Shown here in pieces: positions 24,996-32,734 of a stretch of DNA of 64,000 nucleotides. Position 1 is the stretch's first letter. Every line of letters starts with the position of its first letter. The translations under genes were made by a program, and so were the position numbers. The notes under the pieces were generated by a model. That model did no database searches, was not told where the DNA came from, and worked only from the letters and a program-made list of their open reading frames with translations. Origin of the DNA: Bacteroidales bacterium UBA3808 (GTDB lineage Bacteria > Bacteroidota > Bacteroidia > Bacteroidales > Paludibacteraceae); assembly GCA_002369075.1 (NCBI GenBank), contig DFEG01000012.1, forward strand, positions 11,143 through 75,142, given 5' to 3'.

Positions 24996-25033
24996 GTGTT
25001 AATCCTGTGTTAATGCTGTGTTAATCCTGTGTT
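24996..25033. repeat. 11-bp tandem repeat across the M48 gene stop codon
   Basis: gtgttaatcct / gtgttaatgct / gtgttaatcct / gtgtt: 3.5 units of 11 bp. The minus-strand stop TAA of the M48 gene (25021-25023) lies inside the array. Confidence 0.8.
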
Positions 25034-25875
25034 GGAGACTCACGCTTGGAAGGGGTTAGTTCGGGAGGTCTGTTTGTGCAGTTGGGATCGGGAGAGAGAT
25101 CTTTTGTGAGGTTGCGGTAATTGGCAGAGGATTTCCAACGGTCTATTTCATAGGCACGCTGGCAGTCCTGCGGATGAGAGTAAAACATTTCGCGGCAAGC
25201 CTGCTGCACACGGGCAAAGAAAGAGGCATTCTTCATTTCGTAATATCTTTTGCCTTGTTCGACTAACTGATACGGGTCACCTTGTATGTCCGACAGTCCG
25301 CTCGTGAGTTTGAGGAGTGCAGACTGAAAGACCTGTTCCCCGACGACTGCTGCCGCGCATCGGTCAGCCGAATATTCACTCATGCGATTCCAATACTGCA
25401 GAGCGCAATAGGCAGGAAAAGCAAACGAGCCGGTTATCACTTGTGCCGCTTTTCCCATATCTTCTATAATATGCAGAACGGTCTTGTAGAGCGTGTGGCG
25501 GCAAAGGATATGTCCGCACTCATGCGCCATGACACTTTGGAGTTCGGGCAAGGTGAGCCGTTCCACCAACGAACTGCTCAAAGCGACAAAAATACGTGTG
25601 TCGCCATACGTATAAGCGTTCATCACAGGGTCATTGTAGATGTACAACTCCGGCTCGTCGATGCCGACGCAGTTAACGACTTCCCGAAAAGCGGTATATA
25701 CTTTCGGCAAGTTATCCGGCGAGACACGAAGCATTGTACCGAGGTTCTCTCCTCGCATTATACGTTCGTCTCCAACCTGCATGAAGTACTTGATCAGCGT
25801 ATTGAATCCGCGTGCTTGTTTGAGCACCTGCAATGCTTTCGCATCGGCAGGGTGCATGATCTGACGTGCTTTCAT
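25021..25875 (-). CDS. M48 family metallopeptidase
   Basis: 284 aa. Zinc motif His118-Glu119-x-x-His122 (AHECGHILCRH) with the downstream Glu ligand in SEYSADRCAA. The substrate strand region ALSSSLVERLTLPELQSVM is typical of M48. Unlike membrane HtpX/Ste24 proteins there is no clear set of transmembrane helices; one hydrophobic stretch (VITGSFAFPAYCAL) is present. It overlaps the upstream YaaW-like gene by four bases and should be co-produced with it. The C-terminal codons lie in an 11-bp repeat array. Likely a cytoplasmic or membrane-associated protease acting in the island's response. Confidence 0.9.
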   Translation of the reverse strand: MKARQIMHPADAKALQVLKQARGFNTLIKYFMQVGDERIMRGENLGTMLRVSPDNLPKVYTAFREVVNCVGIDEPELYIYNDPVMNAYTYGDTRIFVALSSSLVERLTLPELQSVMAHECGHILCRHTLYKTVLHIIEDMGKAAQVITGSFAFPAYCALQYWNRMSEYSADRCAAAVVGEQVFQSALLKLTSGLSDIQGDPYQLVEQGKRYYEMKNASFFARVQQACREMFYSHPQDCQRAYEIDRWKSSANYRNLTKDLSPDPNCTNRPPELTPSKRESPTQD

Positions 25876-26606
25876 GCGACACTCCTTTCTTTTTCAAAAC
25901 GGTTAAGACGCATGTATGCCACTTGCAGCACGGCAGGAACACAAACGCGGTAAGCAGGCGATGAGATGTCATAGACCGTCCAAGCCCCCAAAGCTATCCA
26001 GCCGATGGGACCTAACGCGCCACCCACGGCACGCGTGGCGGTCTCAATACCGGCAGTTGCTACCCCGCGGACGGTGATGATCTCTACTATATATTGAATA
26101 ACGCGGGCGGTTATGCGCGTGAGAACGACTCGGCTTGTGCGGACAGCCATGAGCAAAGCAGCCGTCAGTGCCTGGCGCGTGAGCGTCTTATCAGGGATGC
26201 CGTTTTCGTTGGCAAGCAGTCTCAGTTCACGCTCGGACATCTTGTTCAGCGTGTCTTGGCAAAGCGTAGTCAAGAGGTTGTGCTCCATTTTGGTGATGGT
26301 GTCGTATTCGGAGACGGGGACATCCATCTGTTTACAGACGCGGCGAAGCACGGTGGCGTACGAATCCGGCCCGCGGTTCCAGAGTGTAGAGAGGGTGTTG
26401 GAACCGTATTTCAGTAACTCATTGCTGATCTGCGGCACGAGAAACAACATGTCTTCCGGATAGTTGCGGTTGTACTCATCGGTGGAAGTCAGCTGCTCCG
26501 TGATACGGATGTTGCCCAAACGGTCATGCGTCAGGATGTCGCATAGCACTTTGAGATCCTCATTTTCGCAGGAGGAGAGAAAACGTAAATCTTTGTCTGT
26601 AGTCAT
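25872..26606 (-). CDS. YaaW-like / DUF3944 family protein
   Basis: 244 aa. The N-terminus LRFLSSCENEDLKVLCDILT and ITEQLTSTDEYNRNYPED are the DUF3944 signature of the YaaW/UPF0174 family, followed by helical repeats (NKMSERELRLLANENG) and a hydrophobic Gly-rich C-terminal segment (AVGGALGPIGWIALGAWTVYDI) that may insert in membranes. Function of the family is not established. First gene of the operon with the M48 protease; the promoter has the shared palindromic operator. Confidence 0.85.
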   Translation of the reverse strand: MTTDKDLRFLSSCENEDLKVLCDILTHDRLGNIRITEQLTSTDEYNRNYPEDMLFLVPQISNELLKYGSNTLSTLWNRGPDSYATVLRRVCKQMDVPVSEYDTITKMEHNLLTTLCQDTLNKMSERELRLLANENGIPDKTLTRQALTAALLMAVRTSRVVLTRITARVIQYIVEIITVRGVATAGIETATRAVGGALGPIGWIALGAWTVYDISSPAYRVCVPAVLQVAYMRLNRFEKERSVA

Positions 26607-26637
26607 AATTTTGCCCTTTCATTTTTGAAATCTGGCG

Positions 26638-26672
26638 CAAAATTACTACATGGGACGGACAAAAGGTGTCCG
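26638..26672 (-). promoter_or_regulatory. Promoter with palindromic operator (copy 2)
   Basis: Minus strand -7 element TAATTTTG (26638-26645) and the palindrome CGGACA-aaagg-TGTCCG (26656-26672), at exactly the same spacing as at 20032-20066. Flanking bases (actacat-ggga, gagg) are also conserved between the copies. The -33 TTG is again missing, so these promoters may need activation or be repressed through this site. Confidence 0.78.
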
Positions 26673-26876
26673 AGGTGCAAAAAAATGTCGGTCTTGTCTC
26701 GGTTGTGAGTCGGTCATCTCTCGGTTGGAGAGGCAAGGGATGAACAAGGGATAACTATAGTTTCTTTCTCCTGTTTATGCCGGAAAGTGTTTGCCACGGC
26801 TCTGTAGCAGCGGACGAAGGAATTGCGGTTACTGACCGCAAAATGTCTAATATGCAAGGATATGGGAGATTTTTAT

Positions 26877-26907
26877 TTGCACATGTCAGAAATTTTTAGT
26901 AATTTTG
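26877..26907 (+). promoter_or_regulatory. Promoter of the EmrB-like gene
   Basis: TTG (26877-26879), 20 bp, TAATTTTG (26900-26907). Start expected near 26914, so the mRNA opens directly with the structured leader. The stretch 26673-26876 holds no gene I can support. Confidence 0.88.
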
Positions 26908-26913
26908 CAGCGT

Positions 26914-27045
26914 TTTTCGCAAGCGCGCCTTGGTAAAGGCGAGGGGGAACCCGATAATATTCCTCGTGGCGGAGCTACTTATGAACGAGTGGCGGACGCA
27001 CGAATGAAATGAAACAAACAGGTTCAACCTCAAAACCAAGGAATT
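26914..27045 (+). promoter_or_regulatory. Structured leader element B before the EmrB-like gene
   Basis: A 132-nt leader starting at the predicted transcription start. Hairpin GCCTT-ggta-AAGGC (26927-26940), then the AGGG, AACCCGA and AATATTCC words shared with element A at 16630. gagggggaacc (26941-26951) can pair with ggttcaacctc (27021-27031), 9 of 11 positions, just before the ATG at 27046. An extra ctcgt / acgag hairpin sits between. Same architecture as element A, so a shared RNA regulator is inferred. Confidence 0.55.
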
Positions 27046-28656
27046 ATGCAATTACCTCCTTCAGCTCCTGCGGCGGGAAAAATGCCGTTCCAAATGCCCA
27101 TGTTCCGGGCGTGGGTGCCACGGAAGATACAGCCGTGGATTTATATCTTACAAGTACTGTGTATCCAGTTCTCGGGCGGGGTGTATCTCGGCGCACTGGA
27201 AGCCGTGCGCGGCACAACAGCCCTGCAACTCGAAGACCTGCTGATGCTACTCTATGCCGGTCTGGCAGGCATGGCGGTGTGGTTCCCAATGCTGTTCCGC
27301 ATGAAGTTCCGTTTTACGAACCAACAGCTGCTTATCGGCTCGGCTGTTGTCATTGCCGTCTGCAACCTCATTACCATGCGGACGACGAACATGGCGGTCT
27401 TGCTGCCGGTCTGTTTCATCGCCGGCATCGCCAAACTGCAGGGCACATTCGAGAACATGTCGAATATCCAACTATGGATGACGCCGGAGCGTGACTTCGG
27501 GGTGTTCTTCCCTATTCTGCACATTGTGCTGCTGACCGCCATCACCGGCAGTGCATGGCTCGCCGCCGTCATTACCTTCCATTTCAGTTGGCAGATGATG
27601 CACGTGCTGACCATCGGCACAATGTGTTTCGTGGTGGCAGTGCAACTCTTCCTTTGCCAGCCGTGGTGCCCGATGCCGCAACGGATGCCGCTCAAAGGAA
27701 TCGATATTTCCACAGGTCTGCTGATTTCTCTGCTGATGCTGATGATTAGTTATATCCTCGTCTATGGCGACCGGCTGATGTGGTTCTTTTCGCCTACGCT
27801 CCGATGGGTGCTGGCACTCAGCCTGATACTCTTAGCGTTTATCCTATACCGGCTCAAAACGGTGGAGAAACCCTATATATCCTTGGAGATTTTCAAATAC
27901 AAGAACGTGTTGGCTATCTTGTTGGTGACCGCCATCGCCGAGCTGCTTTTAGGCGCCGAGCACACGTTAGAGGAAATCTATTGGACGGAGGTGCGCGGCT
28001 TGGAGGAACATACCAAGGGAGCGTTGTGCTTATGGTCGCTGCCGGGCGTGTATGTCGGTGTGCTGATTACCCTTTACTGGCTCGGGCATAAGAAATGGAA
28101 GGTGTGGAAGTTGTTTGCTATCGGTTTTGGCTGTATCCTGGTCTATTCGCTGTGGATGTATTTCTATTTAGATGTGAATGTGCCGATTGAGCAATACCGC
28201 CTCGGCTTGGCGTTCCGCGGCTGCGCGTACGCTATTCTTGCAGCTTCGCTGATGTGGAGTCTGCACGAGAGCGTGCATGACTTGGAGCATTTCTTCATGG
28301 CGCTTTTTATCTTCAACGTCATTCACATGTACCTCGCCGGCGCATCGGGTTATGGGTTGTACACCACGCTCTTCAAGCATTTCATGGCGGACAACATGTC
28401 GAGGTACGGGGCGTACATGACGCTGACAAGCGTTCAGCCATCAGCTATCGGCAGTCAGCTTTCAGCACTCAGTCTTTCGGTCATGAGCGTGACTTTGAAG
28501 CAGATATACGGTCAGATTATATGGGTGTCTCTGTTTATGACCTCGGCGTTCCTATTGTTAGATATTCCGCGTGTCCGTACCGGCATAGAGAAAGTGCCGT
28601 ACTGGCCGGTATATGGCATCAAAATGCTCACACGCGCGGGGCTTCGGAGTCGATGA
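27046..28656 (+). CDS. MFS transporter of EmrB/QacA (DHA2) type
   Basis: 536 aa with about 14 hydrophobic helices, the DHA2 number. It lacks sharp catalytic motifs, but the layout (LQVLCIQFSGGVYLGALEAVRG, VCFIAGIAKLQGTFENMSNIQLW, GALCLWSLPGVYVGVLITLYWLG) fits drug-exporting MFS permeases that work with an EmrA-like adaptor. The adaptor is at 16699, separated by the accessory island, and both have the same leader element. Residues about 464-478 (SVQPSAIGSQLSALS) come from a word-like repeat (28431-28475). The 3' end overlaps the convergent thioesterase gene by 29 bases. Confidence 0.82.
   Translation: MQLPPSAPAAGKMPFQMPMFRAWVPRKIQPWIYILQVLCIQFSGGVYLGALEAVRGTTALQLEDLLMLLYAGLAGMAVWFPMLFRMKFRFTNQQLLIGSAVVIAVCNLITMRTTNMAVLLPVCFIAGIAKLQGTFENMSNIQLWMTPERDFGVFFPILHIVLLTAITGSAWLAAVITFHFSWQMMHVLTIGTMCFVVAVQLFLCQPWCPMPQRMPLKGIDISTGLLISLLMLMISYILVYGDRLMWFFSPTLRWVLALSLILLAFILYRLKTVEKPYISLEIFKYKNVLAILLVTAIAELLLGAEHTLEEIYWTEVRGLEEHTKGALCLWSLPGVYVGVLITLYWLGHKKWKVWKLFAIGFGCILVYSLWMYFYLDVNVPIEQYRLGLAFRGCAYAILAASLMWSLHESVHDLEHFFMALFIFNVIHMYLAGASGYGLYTTLFKHFMADNMSRYGAYMTLTSVQPSAIGSQLSALSLSVMSVTLKQIYGQIIWVSLFMTSAFLLLDIPRVRTGIEKVPYWPVYGIKMLTRAGLRSR
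28431..28475. repeat. cagtcagc-type word repeat inside the MFS gene
   Basis: Degenerate copies of agccatcagc / tatcggcagtcagc / tttcagcactcag form an in-frame tract of about 45 bp in a loop near the C-terminus. Confidence 0.65.
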
Positions 28657-29404
28657 CGGCTTGCGAAGTGCGTGTTGCGAGTTCGGAATAGATTTGCGCT
28701 ACCGGCATGTCGTCCTTGCTGATGACGTGCAGGTAGGTGTTGTTTGCGGTGTCATACATGCGGCAGATGAGGGTGTCGCCAAGGAAGGTCTCCCGCAGCC
28801 ATCTGATAGTGAGGGAGCGGAGTTGGCGGTTTTGCGCAAAATCCGCAGAGACGGTCTGCATGGCGATAGAGAGGTAGGTGCGGTTGTTGACATGACCGTT
28901 GAAATCAAGATTGATCGGGTTTACGCGGTGCTCCGCTTGGCGTATAACCGTTTCTCCGGCAGGGATGCGTATCTTGGAATGTTTCTCTTCGTTTGCCAGT
29001 CCCAAGGCATTCACATCGAGCACATTGTTGATGGCGACAGGGCGGTGCGTCTCACTATCCAAGAGCGTCCAGCATCCGTGTCCGTGTGCAACCTCTATAC
29101 CATCTGTTCTGCAGATTTTGAAGTCGGCGTAGAGGCGCAAACCGGTCAGTTCGCCGTTCCAGACCGTCACTTCAATCTCTTGTGACCAGAAGGCTTCGTT
29201 CTGCTCCCACCAGGCGTTGAACTCAGAGATAACCCACAGTTTGTTTTGATGCACGAGGTCAAAGGCTGCCATATGCAGACAGGACATATATCGTGCCCAA
29301 CAGTCCTGATAGTACAGCAAGACGGCGTTGGGGGTCATACGATAGCAGGTATCCATGTCCGCCGCAGTAATGCTGTAACGATGTGTGTAGATGTTTTTTT
29401 CCAT
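28628..29404 (-). CDS. Acyl-ACP thioesterase
   Basis: 258 aa, a double hot-dog protein of the acyl-ACP thioesterase family found in Bacteroidales and plants. It releases fatty acids from acyl carrier protein in the cytoplasm. Visible: YSITAADMDTCYRMTPNAVLLYYQDCWARY (first hot-dog helix) and the second-domain motif INLDFNGHVNNRTYLSIAM with its conserved Asp, Asn and His residues. The gene starts 46 bases above the tRNA-Gln 3' end on the same strand, so it may be reached by read-through past the tRNA terminator. It converges with and overlaps the MFS gene. Confidence 0.92.
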   Translation of the reverse strand: MEKNIYTHRYSITAADMDTCYRMTPNAVLLYYQDCWARYMSCLHMAAFDLVHQNKLWVISEFNAWWEQNEAFWSQEIEVTVWNGELTGLRLYADFKICRTDGIEVAHGHGCWTLLDSETHRPVAINNVLDVNALGLANEEKHSKIRIPAGETVIRQAEHRVNPINLDFNGHVNNRTYLSIAMQTVSADFAQNRQLRSLTIRWLRETFLGDTLICRMYDTANNTYLHVISKDDMPVAQIYSELATRTSQAVIDSEAPRV

Positions 29405-29414
29405 TCCATTAGAT

Positions 29415-29444
29415 TAAATTAAATAAGGAGAGCGTGAACTCTCC
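29415..29444 (-). terminator. Terminator of tRNA-Gln
   Basis: Minus strand ggagag-ttcacg-ctctcc followed by TTATTTAATTT, starting six bases past the tRNA. Partial termination would allow read-through into the thioesterase gene. Confidence 0.82.
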
Positions 29445-29449
29445 TTTTG

Positions 29450-29520
29450 TTGCTCAACCAGGACTCGAACCCAGACAGACAGAACCAGAATCTGTAGTGC
29501 TACCATTACACCATTGAGCA
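29450..29520 (-). tRNA. tRNA-Gln (CTG)
   Basis: 71 nt on the minus strand. Acceptor TGCTCAA / TTGAGCA (with the U1-A72 pair usual in tRNA-Gln), anticodon stem ACAGA / TCTGT around loop TTCTGGT (anticodon CTG), T-loop TTCGAGT. CCA not encoded. It has its own promoter and terminator. Confidence 0.96.
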
Positions 29521-29659
29521 GCTTGCATTGACACTTGCGTGACTGCGCGTTTCACGCTTGTATAACGCTACGTGTCATGCTACGCTTTCGGTCCGCAAAC
29601 GCTCCGCCGGTTTACGTCCCGAGGGAACCAAACAAGAGGCTTTTGAACGAAAGCGAGTG

Positions 29660-29690
29660 CAAAGGTACTGCTTTTTTTTGACATGTGCAA
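29660..29690 (-). promoter_or_regulatory. Promoter of tRNA-Gln
   Basis: Minus strand TTG (29688-29690), 20 bp, TACCTTTG (29660-29667). The leader to the tRNA is about 130 nt. Confidence 0.85.
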
Positions 29691-29717
29691 ATTTTTTTGC
29701 ATTTTTTTTGTATTTAT

Positions 29718-29748
29718 TTGCATATTCCGGTATTTTTTTGTATCTTTG
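29718..29748 (+). promoter_or_regulatory. Promoter of nrnA
   Basis: TTG (29718-29720), 20 bp, TATCTTTG (29741-29748). Start near 29755, only about 15 nt before the ATG at 29770. This excludes the longer reading that opens at 29683. Confidence 0.88.
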
Positions 29749-29769
29749 CACGCTATTTATGGTTTTTAT

Positions 29770-30855
29770 ATGAGAGAATTAATAGAAAACGCGCACAATA
29801 TAGTGATTTTCACGCACATGGCACCCGACGGGGACGCGATGGGTTCGTCGCTTGCAATGTGGCATTGGTGCAAAGAACAAAGGGACAATGTACAAAGTAC
29901 AAAGGATAATGTACAATGTACAAAGGAGGTAACGGTAATCGTGCCGAATGCTTTTCCGGCGTTCTTCAACTGGATGCCGGGAGCGGACAAGATTCTGGTG
30001 TACGAGAAGAACCAGATGAAGTGCAATGAGATTATAGCGAAGGCTGATCTGTTTATCTGCACGGATTTCAACGACCCGAAGCGAATCGGTCCGATGGGCG
30101 AGAAGATGCTGGCCAACGGTTGCCCGAAGATACTGATTGACCACCATATATTAGTCGAAAGTCAAAAGTCGAAAGACCGCGACGAAGTCGCTCAAAGACC
30201 AAAGGAGTGGTACGACGAAAAACATGTGGATTCCGGAGCAAGTTCGGCATGCGAGATCGTGTATAAGTTAATAGCAGCTGAAAGACCGCTTGCGCTGAAA
30301 GCAGAGATTGCGACCTGTATTTATACGGGTTTGATGACGGACACTGGTAATTTCAGTTACAACTCGACGAGCGCAGAGTTATACGATATTATAGCTTCTT
30401 TATTACGCGCGGGCGTGCAGAAAGACGCCATCTACGACGCGGTGTTTAACCAGTATTCGAGTGACCGCATGCGGCTCATCGGTTATGCGTTGCACCGCAA
30501 GATGCGGATTTATCCCGAGCACCATCTGGCACTGATAACCCTGACTGCGGACGAGTTAGAGCGCTACCACCACCAGCCGGGCGACTGCGAAGGGTTAGTG
30601 AACATGCCTCTACAGATCGGCGACGTCTTTTACTCCGTGTTCATGCGGGAAGAGCGCGCCAAACCGGGTACCCCTAAATCGCGGATCCGTATCTCGTTCC
30701 GCTCGCAGGGCGACAGACCCGTGAACGTCTGGGCAAGCGAGGTCTTCCGGGGTGGCGGACATATGAACGCTTCGGGCGGCGAGCTTTTCGGAAGCATGGA
30801 CCAAGCGGTAAGACTGTTTGAACAAAGCTACGGAAAGTACATAAAGAAAGATTAG
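29770..30855 (+). CDS. nrnA: DHH/DHHA1 nanoRNase / PAP phosphatase (NrnA family)
   Basis: 361 aa from ATG 29770. Degrades short oligoribonucleotides and 3'-phosphoadenosine 5'-phosphate. Motifs: THMAPDGDAMGSSLAM (Asp19, Asp21), CTDFNDPKRIG, IDHH (Asp124-His125-His126), TGLMTDTGNFSYNSTS, and the DHHA1 tail GGGHMNASGG. Two in-frame repeat tracts are inserted in surface loops: RDNVQSTKDNVQCTKE (about residues 39-54) and KSKDRDEVAQRPKEW (about 132-146). The second shares a 28-base identical string with gldG. Active-site residues are unaffected. Confidence 0.93.
   Translation: MRELIENAHNIVIFTHMAPDGDAMGSSLAMWHWCKEQRDNVQSTKDNVQCTKEVTVIVPNAFPAFFNWMPGADKILVYEKNQMKCNEIIAKADLFICTDFNDPKRIGPMGEKMLANGCPKILIDHHILVESQKSKDRDEVAQRPKEWYDEKHVDSGASSACEIVYKLIAAERPLALKAEIATCIYTGLMTDTGNFSYNSTSAELYDIIASLLRAGVQKDAIYDAVFNQYSSDRMRLIGYALHRKMRIYPEHHLALITLTADELERYHHQPGDCEGLVNMPLQIGDVFYSVFMREERAKPGTPKSRIRISFRSQGDRPVNVWASEVFRGGGHMNASGGELFGSMDQAVRLFEQSYGKYIKKD
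29881..29932. repeat. gtacaaagg-type dispersed repeat in nrnA
   Basis: Words gacaatgtacaaag / tacaaaggataatg / tacaatgtacaaagg in tandem; related to tracts at 16121 and 32987. Confidence 0.7.
30153..30205. repeat. aaagaccgc-type dispersed repeat in nrnA
   Basis: The stretch aaagaccgcgacgaagtcgc plus tcaaagac (30172-30199) is identical over 28 bases to 33389-33416 in gldG. It contains a small dyad gac-gaa-gtc. Preceded by gtcgaaagtcaaaagtcgaa words. Confidence 0.85.
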
Positions 30856-30886
30856 ACATTTTTTCACGCAATTATGAACAGGACAA

Positions 30887-30917
30887 GAGTCCGATATGAG
30901 TCCGATATGAGTCCGAC
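30887..30917. repeat. 11-bp tandem repeat gagtccgatat
   Basis: 2.8 copies of gagtccgatat in the 106-base gap between nrnA and the PPIase gene. It shares the 11-bp period with arrays at 1031 and 24996. Confidence 0.8.
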
Positions 30918-30961
30918 AAAATACCGATTACGATAAAGAACATTTTAATATATACCAAATC

Positions 30962-32716
30962 ATGAAAAAGAGTTTTTTATTTTTAGCCGCAGCGGTAATG
31001 AGCTTGAGCATGTTGGCTGTGGAGCCGCTGATGACGATTAACGGAAAGGCCATCAGTGCCGAGGAGTTTCTGTACATCTACGAAAAGAACAACCAGGCAG
31101 GCGCCATTGATCCGAAGACAATGGACGAGTACCTGGACATGTTCATCAACTTCAAACTCAAAGTAGCAGAAGCCGAGGCGAAGGGCATTGACACCACGGA
31201 GAGTTTCAAGAAAGAGCTGAAGGGCTACCGCGCGCAGGCAACCCCCAGGTACCTTCAGGACGAGGGTGCAATGGACAGCCTGATTGAGATGAGTTGGAGG
31301 CACATGGCGAAAGACCGCCGCGCGGCACACATTGCTATACAGTGTCCGATGACCGCCGACAGCGCTGCACAGGCCGAGGCATGGGAGAAGATCAACACCG
31401 CATACAACCGCATTGTAGTGGGTCATCCGATCAAAGCCAGAGGTTCGCGTGCCATGCGGTACAAGAAAGATCCGTTTGCGATGGTAGCCCGCGACATGAG
31501 CACCGACCCGAACGTGCAGGAGACGGGTGGCGAGTTAGGATGGATTACTCCGTTCCGTTATGTCTATCCGTTGGAGGAGGCGGTATATAACACTCCTGTG
31601 GGCGGAATCAGCAAGCCGTTCCGCACCCAGTACGGATGGCACATTGTGCTGGTAGAAGAAGAGATTGACCACAAAGAGGTCAAAGCCAGTCATATCATGA
31701 AGATGGTGCCGGCCGACAGTCTGGACGCCATCAAACGTGCACAGATCGACAGCATAGCCAAGATCGTGACCGGAGAGAATTTCGCCGAAGTAGCGAAAGC
31801 TGAGTCTGACGACCGCGGCAGCAGTGTGCGCGGCGGCGAGTTAGGCTGGTTCGGCAAAGGCATGATGGTGAAGGAGTTTGAGGACGCGGCGTTCGGACTG
31901 AAGACAGGCGAGATCAGTGCTCCTATCCGCACCCAATACGGATGGCATATCCTGTACAAAGAGGACGAGCGCGGAATCCAGCCGCTCGACTCGATGCGAG
32001 CACAGATCCAGCGTCAGGTACTGCGTGATGAGCGTAGCAAAGAGGCGGACAAGAGTTTCGTACGCAAGACAAGAGCCGAGTACAAACTGCCCGAAACGAT
32101 GAGCGACGCAGAGGTAAAAGCCTACGCTGACGAACACTTGGAGGAGAAGTATCCGGAGCTGAGGAACCTTGTACAAGAGTACCACGACGGTATTCTGCTG
32201 TTCGAGGTATCACTGCGCGAGGTGTGGGACAAAGCGGCAAAAGACACAGCAGGATTAGAGGCTTATTTCAAGGCACATAAGAAAGAGTACACGTGGTCTC
32301 AACCGAAATGGAAAGGCTACCTCATCCAGGCCAAGAGCAAGAGCAGCGCAAGAGCCGCCAAGGCGATTGTCAAGAGCGCCAACCCCGACTCTATCCACAG
32401 CTATATCGAGCGCCGCATCAACACCGACAGCGTGAAGTACGTGAAGGTACAGCACGGTCTGTGGGAGCAGGGCAAGAACGGCGCGATAGACAAATTCGGA
32501 TTCAAGGACAAGAAAGCGGAGTTCACGCCGAACGAGGCCATGCCGGAGGTAATCTGCATGGGCAAGAAACTGAAAGCCCCCGAGGTATGGAACGACGAGA
32601 AGGGCAAAGTGACGACCGATTATCAGGACTACCTGGAGGCCGAATGGATCAAGAAACTGCGCGCCAAATATCCGGTAGTAATCAATCAGGAGGTTTGGGA
32701 GAAGATTAAGAAATAG
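30962..32716 (+). CDS. Periplasmic parvulin-type peptidyl-prolyl isomerase (SurA/PrsA-like)
   Basis: 584 aa. A signal peptide (MKKSFLFLAAAVMSLSMLA) is followed by an N-terminal chaperone-like region with YEKNNQAGAIDPKTMDEYLDMFINFKLKVAEAEAKG, then two parvulin domains (about 115-225 and 238-345). Each domain has GGELGW and RTQYGWHI signatures. The C-terminal third is charged and helical. It likely assists outer-membrane protein folding. It opens the long co-directional run that continues with gldG, so an effect on T9SS/gliding assembly is possible. Confidence 0.92.
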   Translation: MKKSFLFLAAAVMSLSMLAVEPLMTINGKAISAEEFLYIYEKNNQAGAIDPKTMDEYLDMFINFKLKVAEAEAKGIDTTESFKKELKGYRAQATPRYLQDEGAMDSLIEMSWRHMAKDRRAAHIAIQCPMTADSAAQAEAWEKINTAYNRIVVGHPIKARGSRAMRYKKDPFAMVARDMSTDPNVQETGGELGWITPFRYVYPLEEAVYNTPVGGISKPFRTQYGWHIVLVEEEIDHKEVKASHIMKMVPADSLDAIKRAQIDSIAKIVTGENFAEVAKAESDDRGSSVRGGELGWFGKGMMVKEFEDAAFGLKTGEISAPIRTQYGWHILYKEDERGIQPLDSMRAQIQRQVLRDERSKEADKSFVRKTRAEYKLPETMSDAEVKAYADEHLEEKYPELRNLVQEYHDGILLFEVSLREVWDKAAKDTAGLEAYFKAHKKEYTWSQPKWKGYLIQAKSKSSARAAKAIVKSANPDSIHSYIERRINTDSVKYVKVQHGLWEQGKNGAIDKFGFKDKKAEFTPNEAMPEVICMGKKLKAPEVWNDEKGKVTTDYQDYLEAEWIKKLRAKYPVVINQEVWEKIKK

Positions 32717-32734
32717 TTAGTGACAGTACTTAAA

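Noticed and set aside
25282..25953. 223-codon plus-strand frame opposite the M48 gene
   Set aside because: Shadow of the metallopeptidase and YaaW-like genes; those carry the zinc motif and family signature on the minus strand.
29683..29769. N-terminal extension of nrnA (29 hydrophobic residues)
   Set aside because: The extension overlaps the nrnA promoter (29718-29748), and the encoded Phe/Cys-rich stretch is just the T-rich promoter DNA translated.
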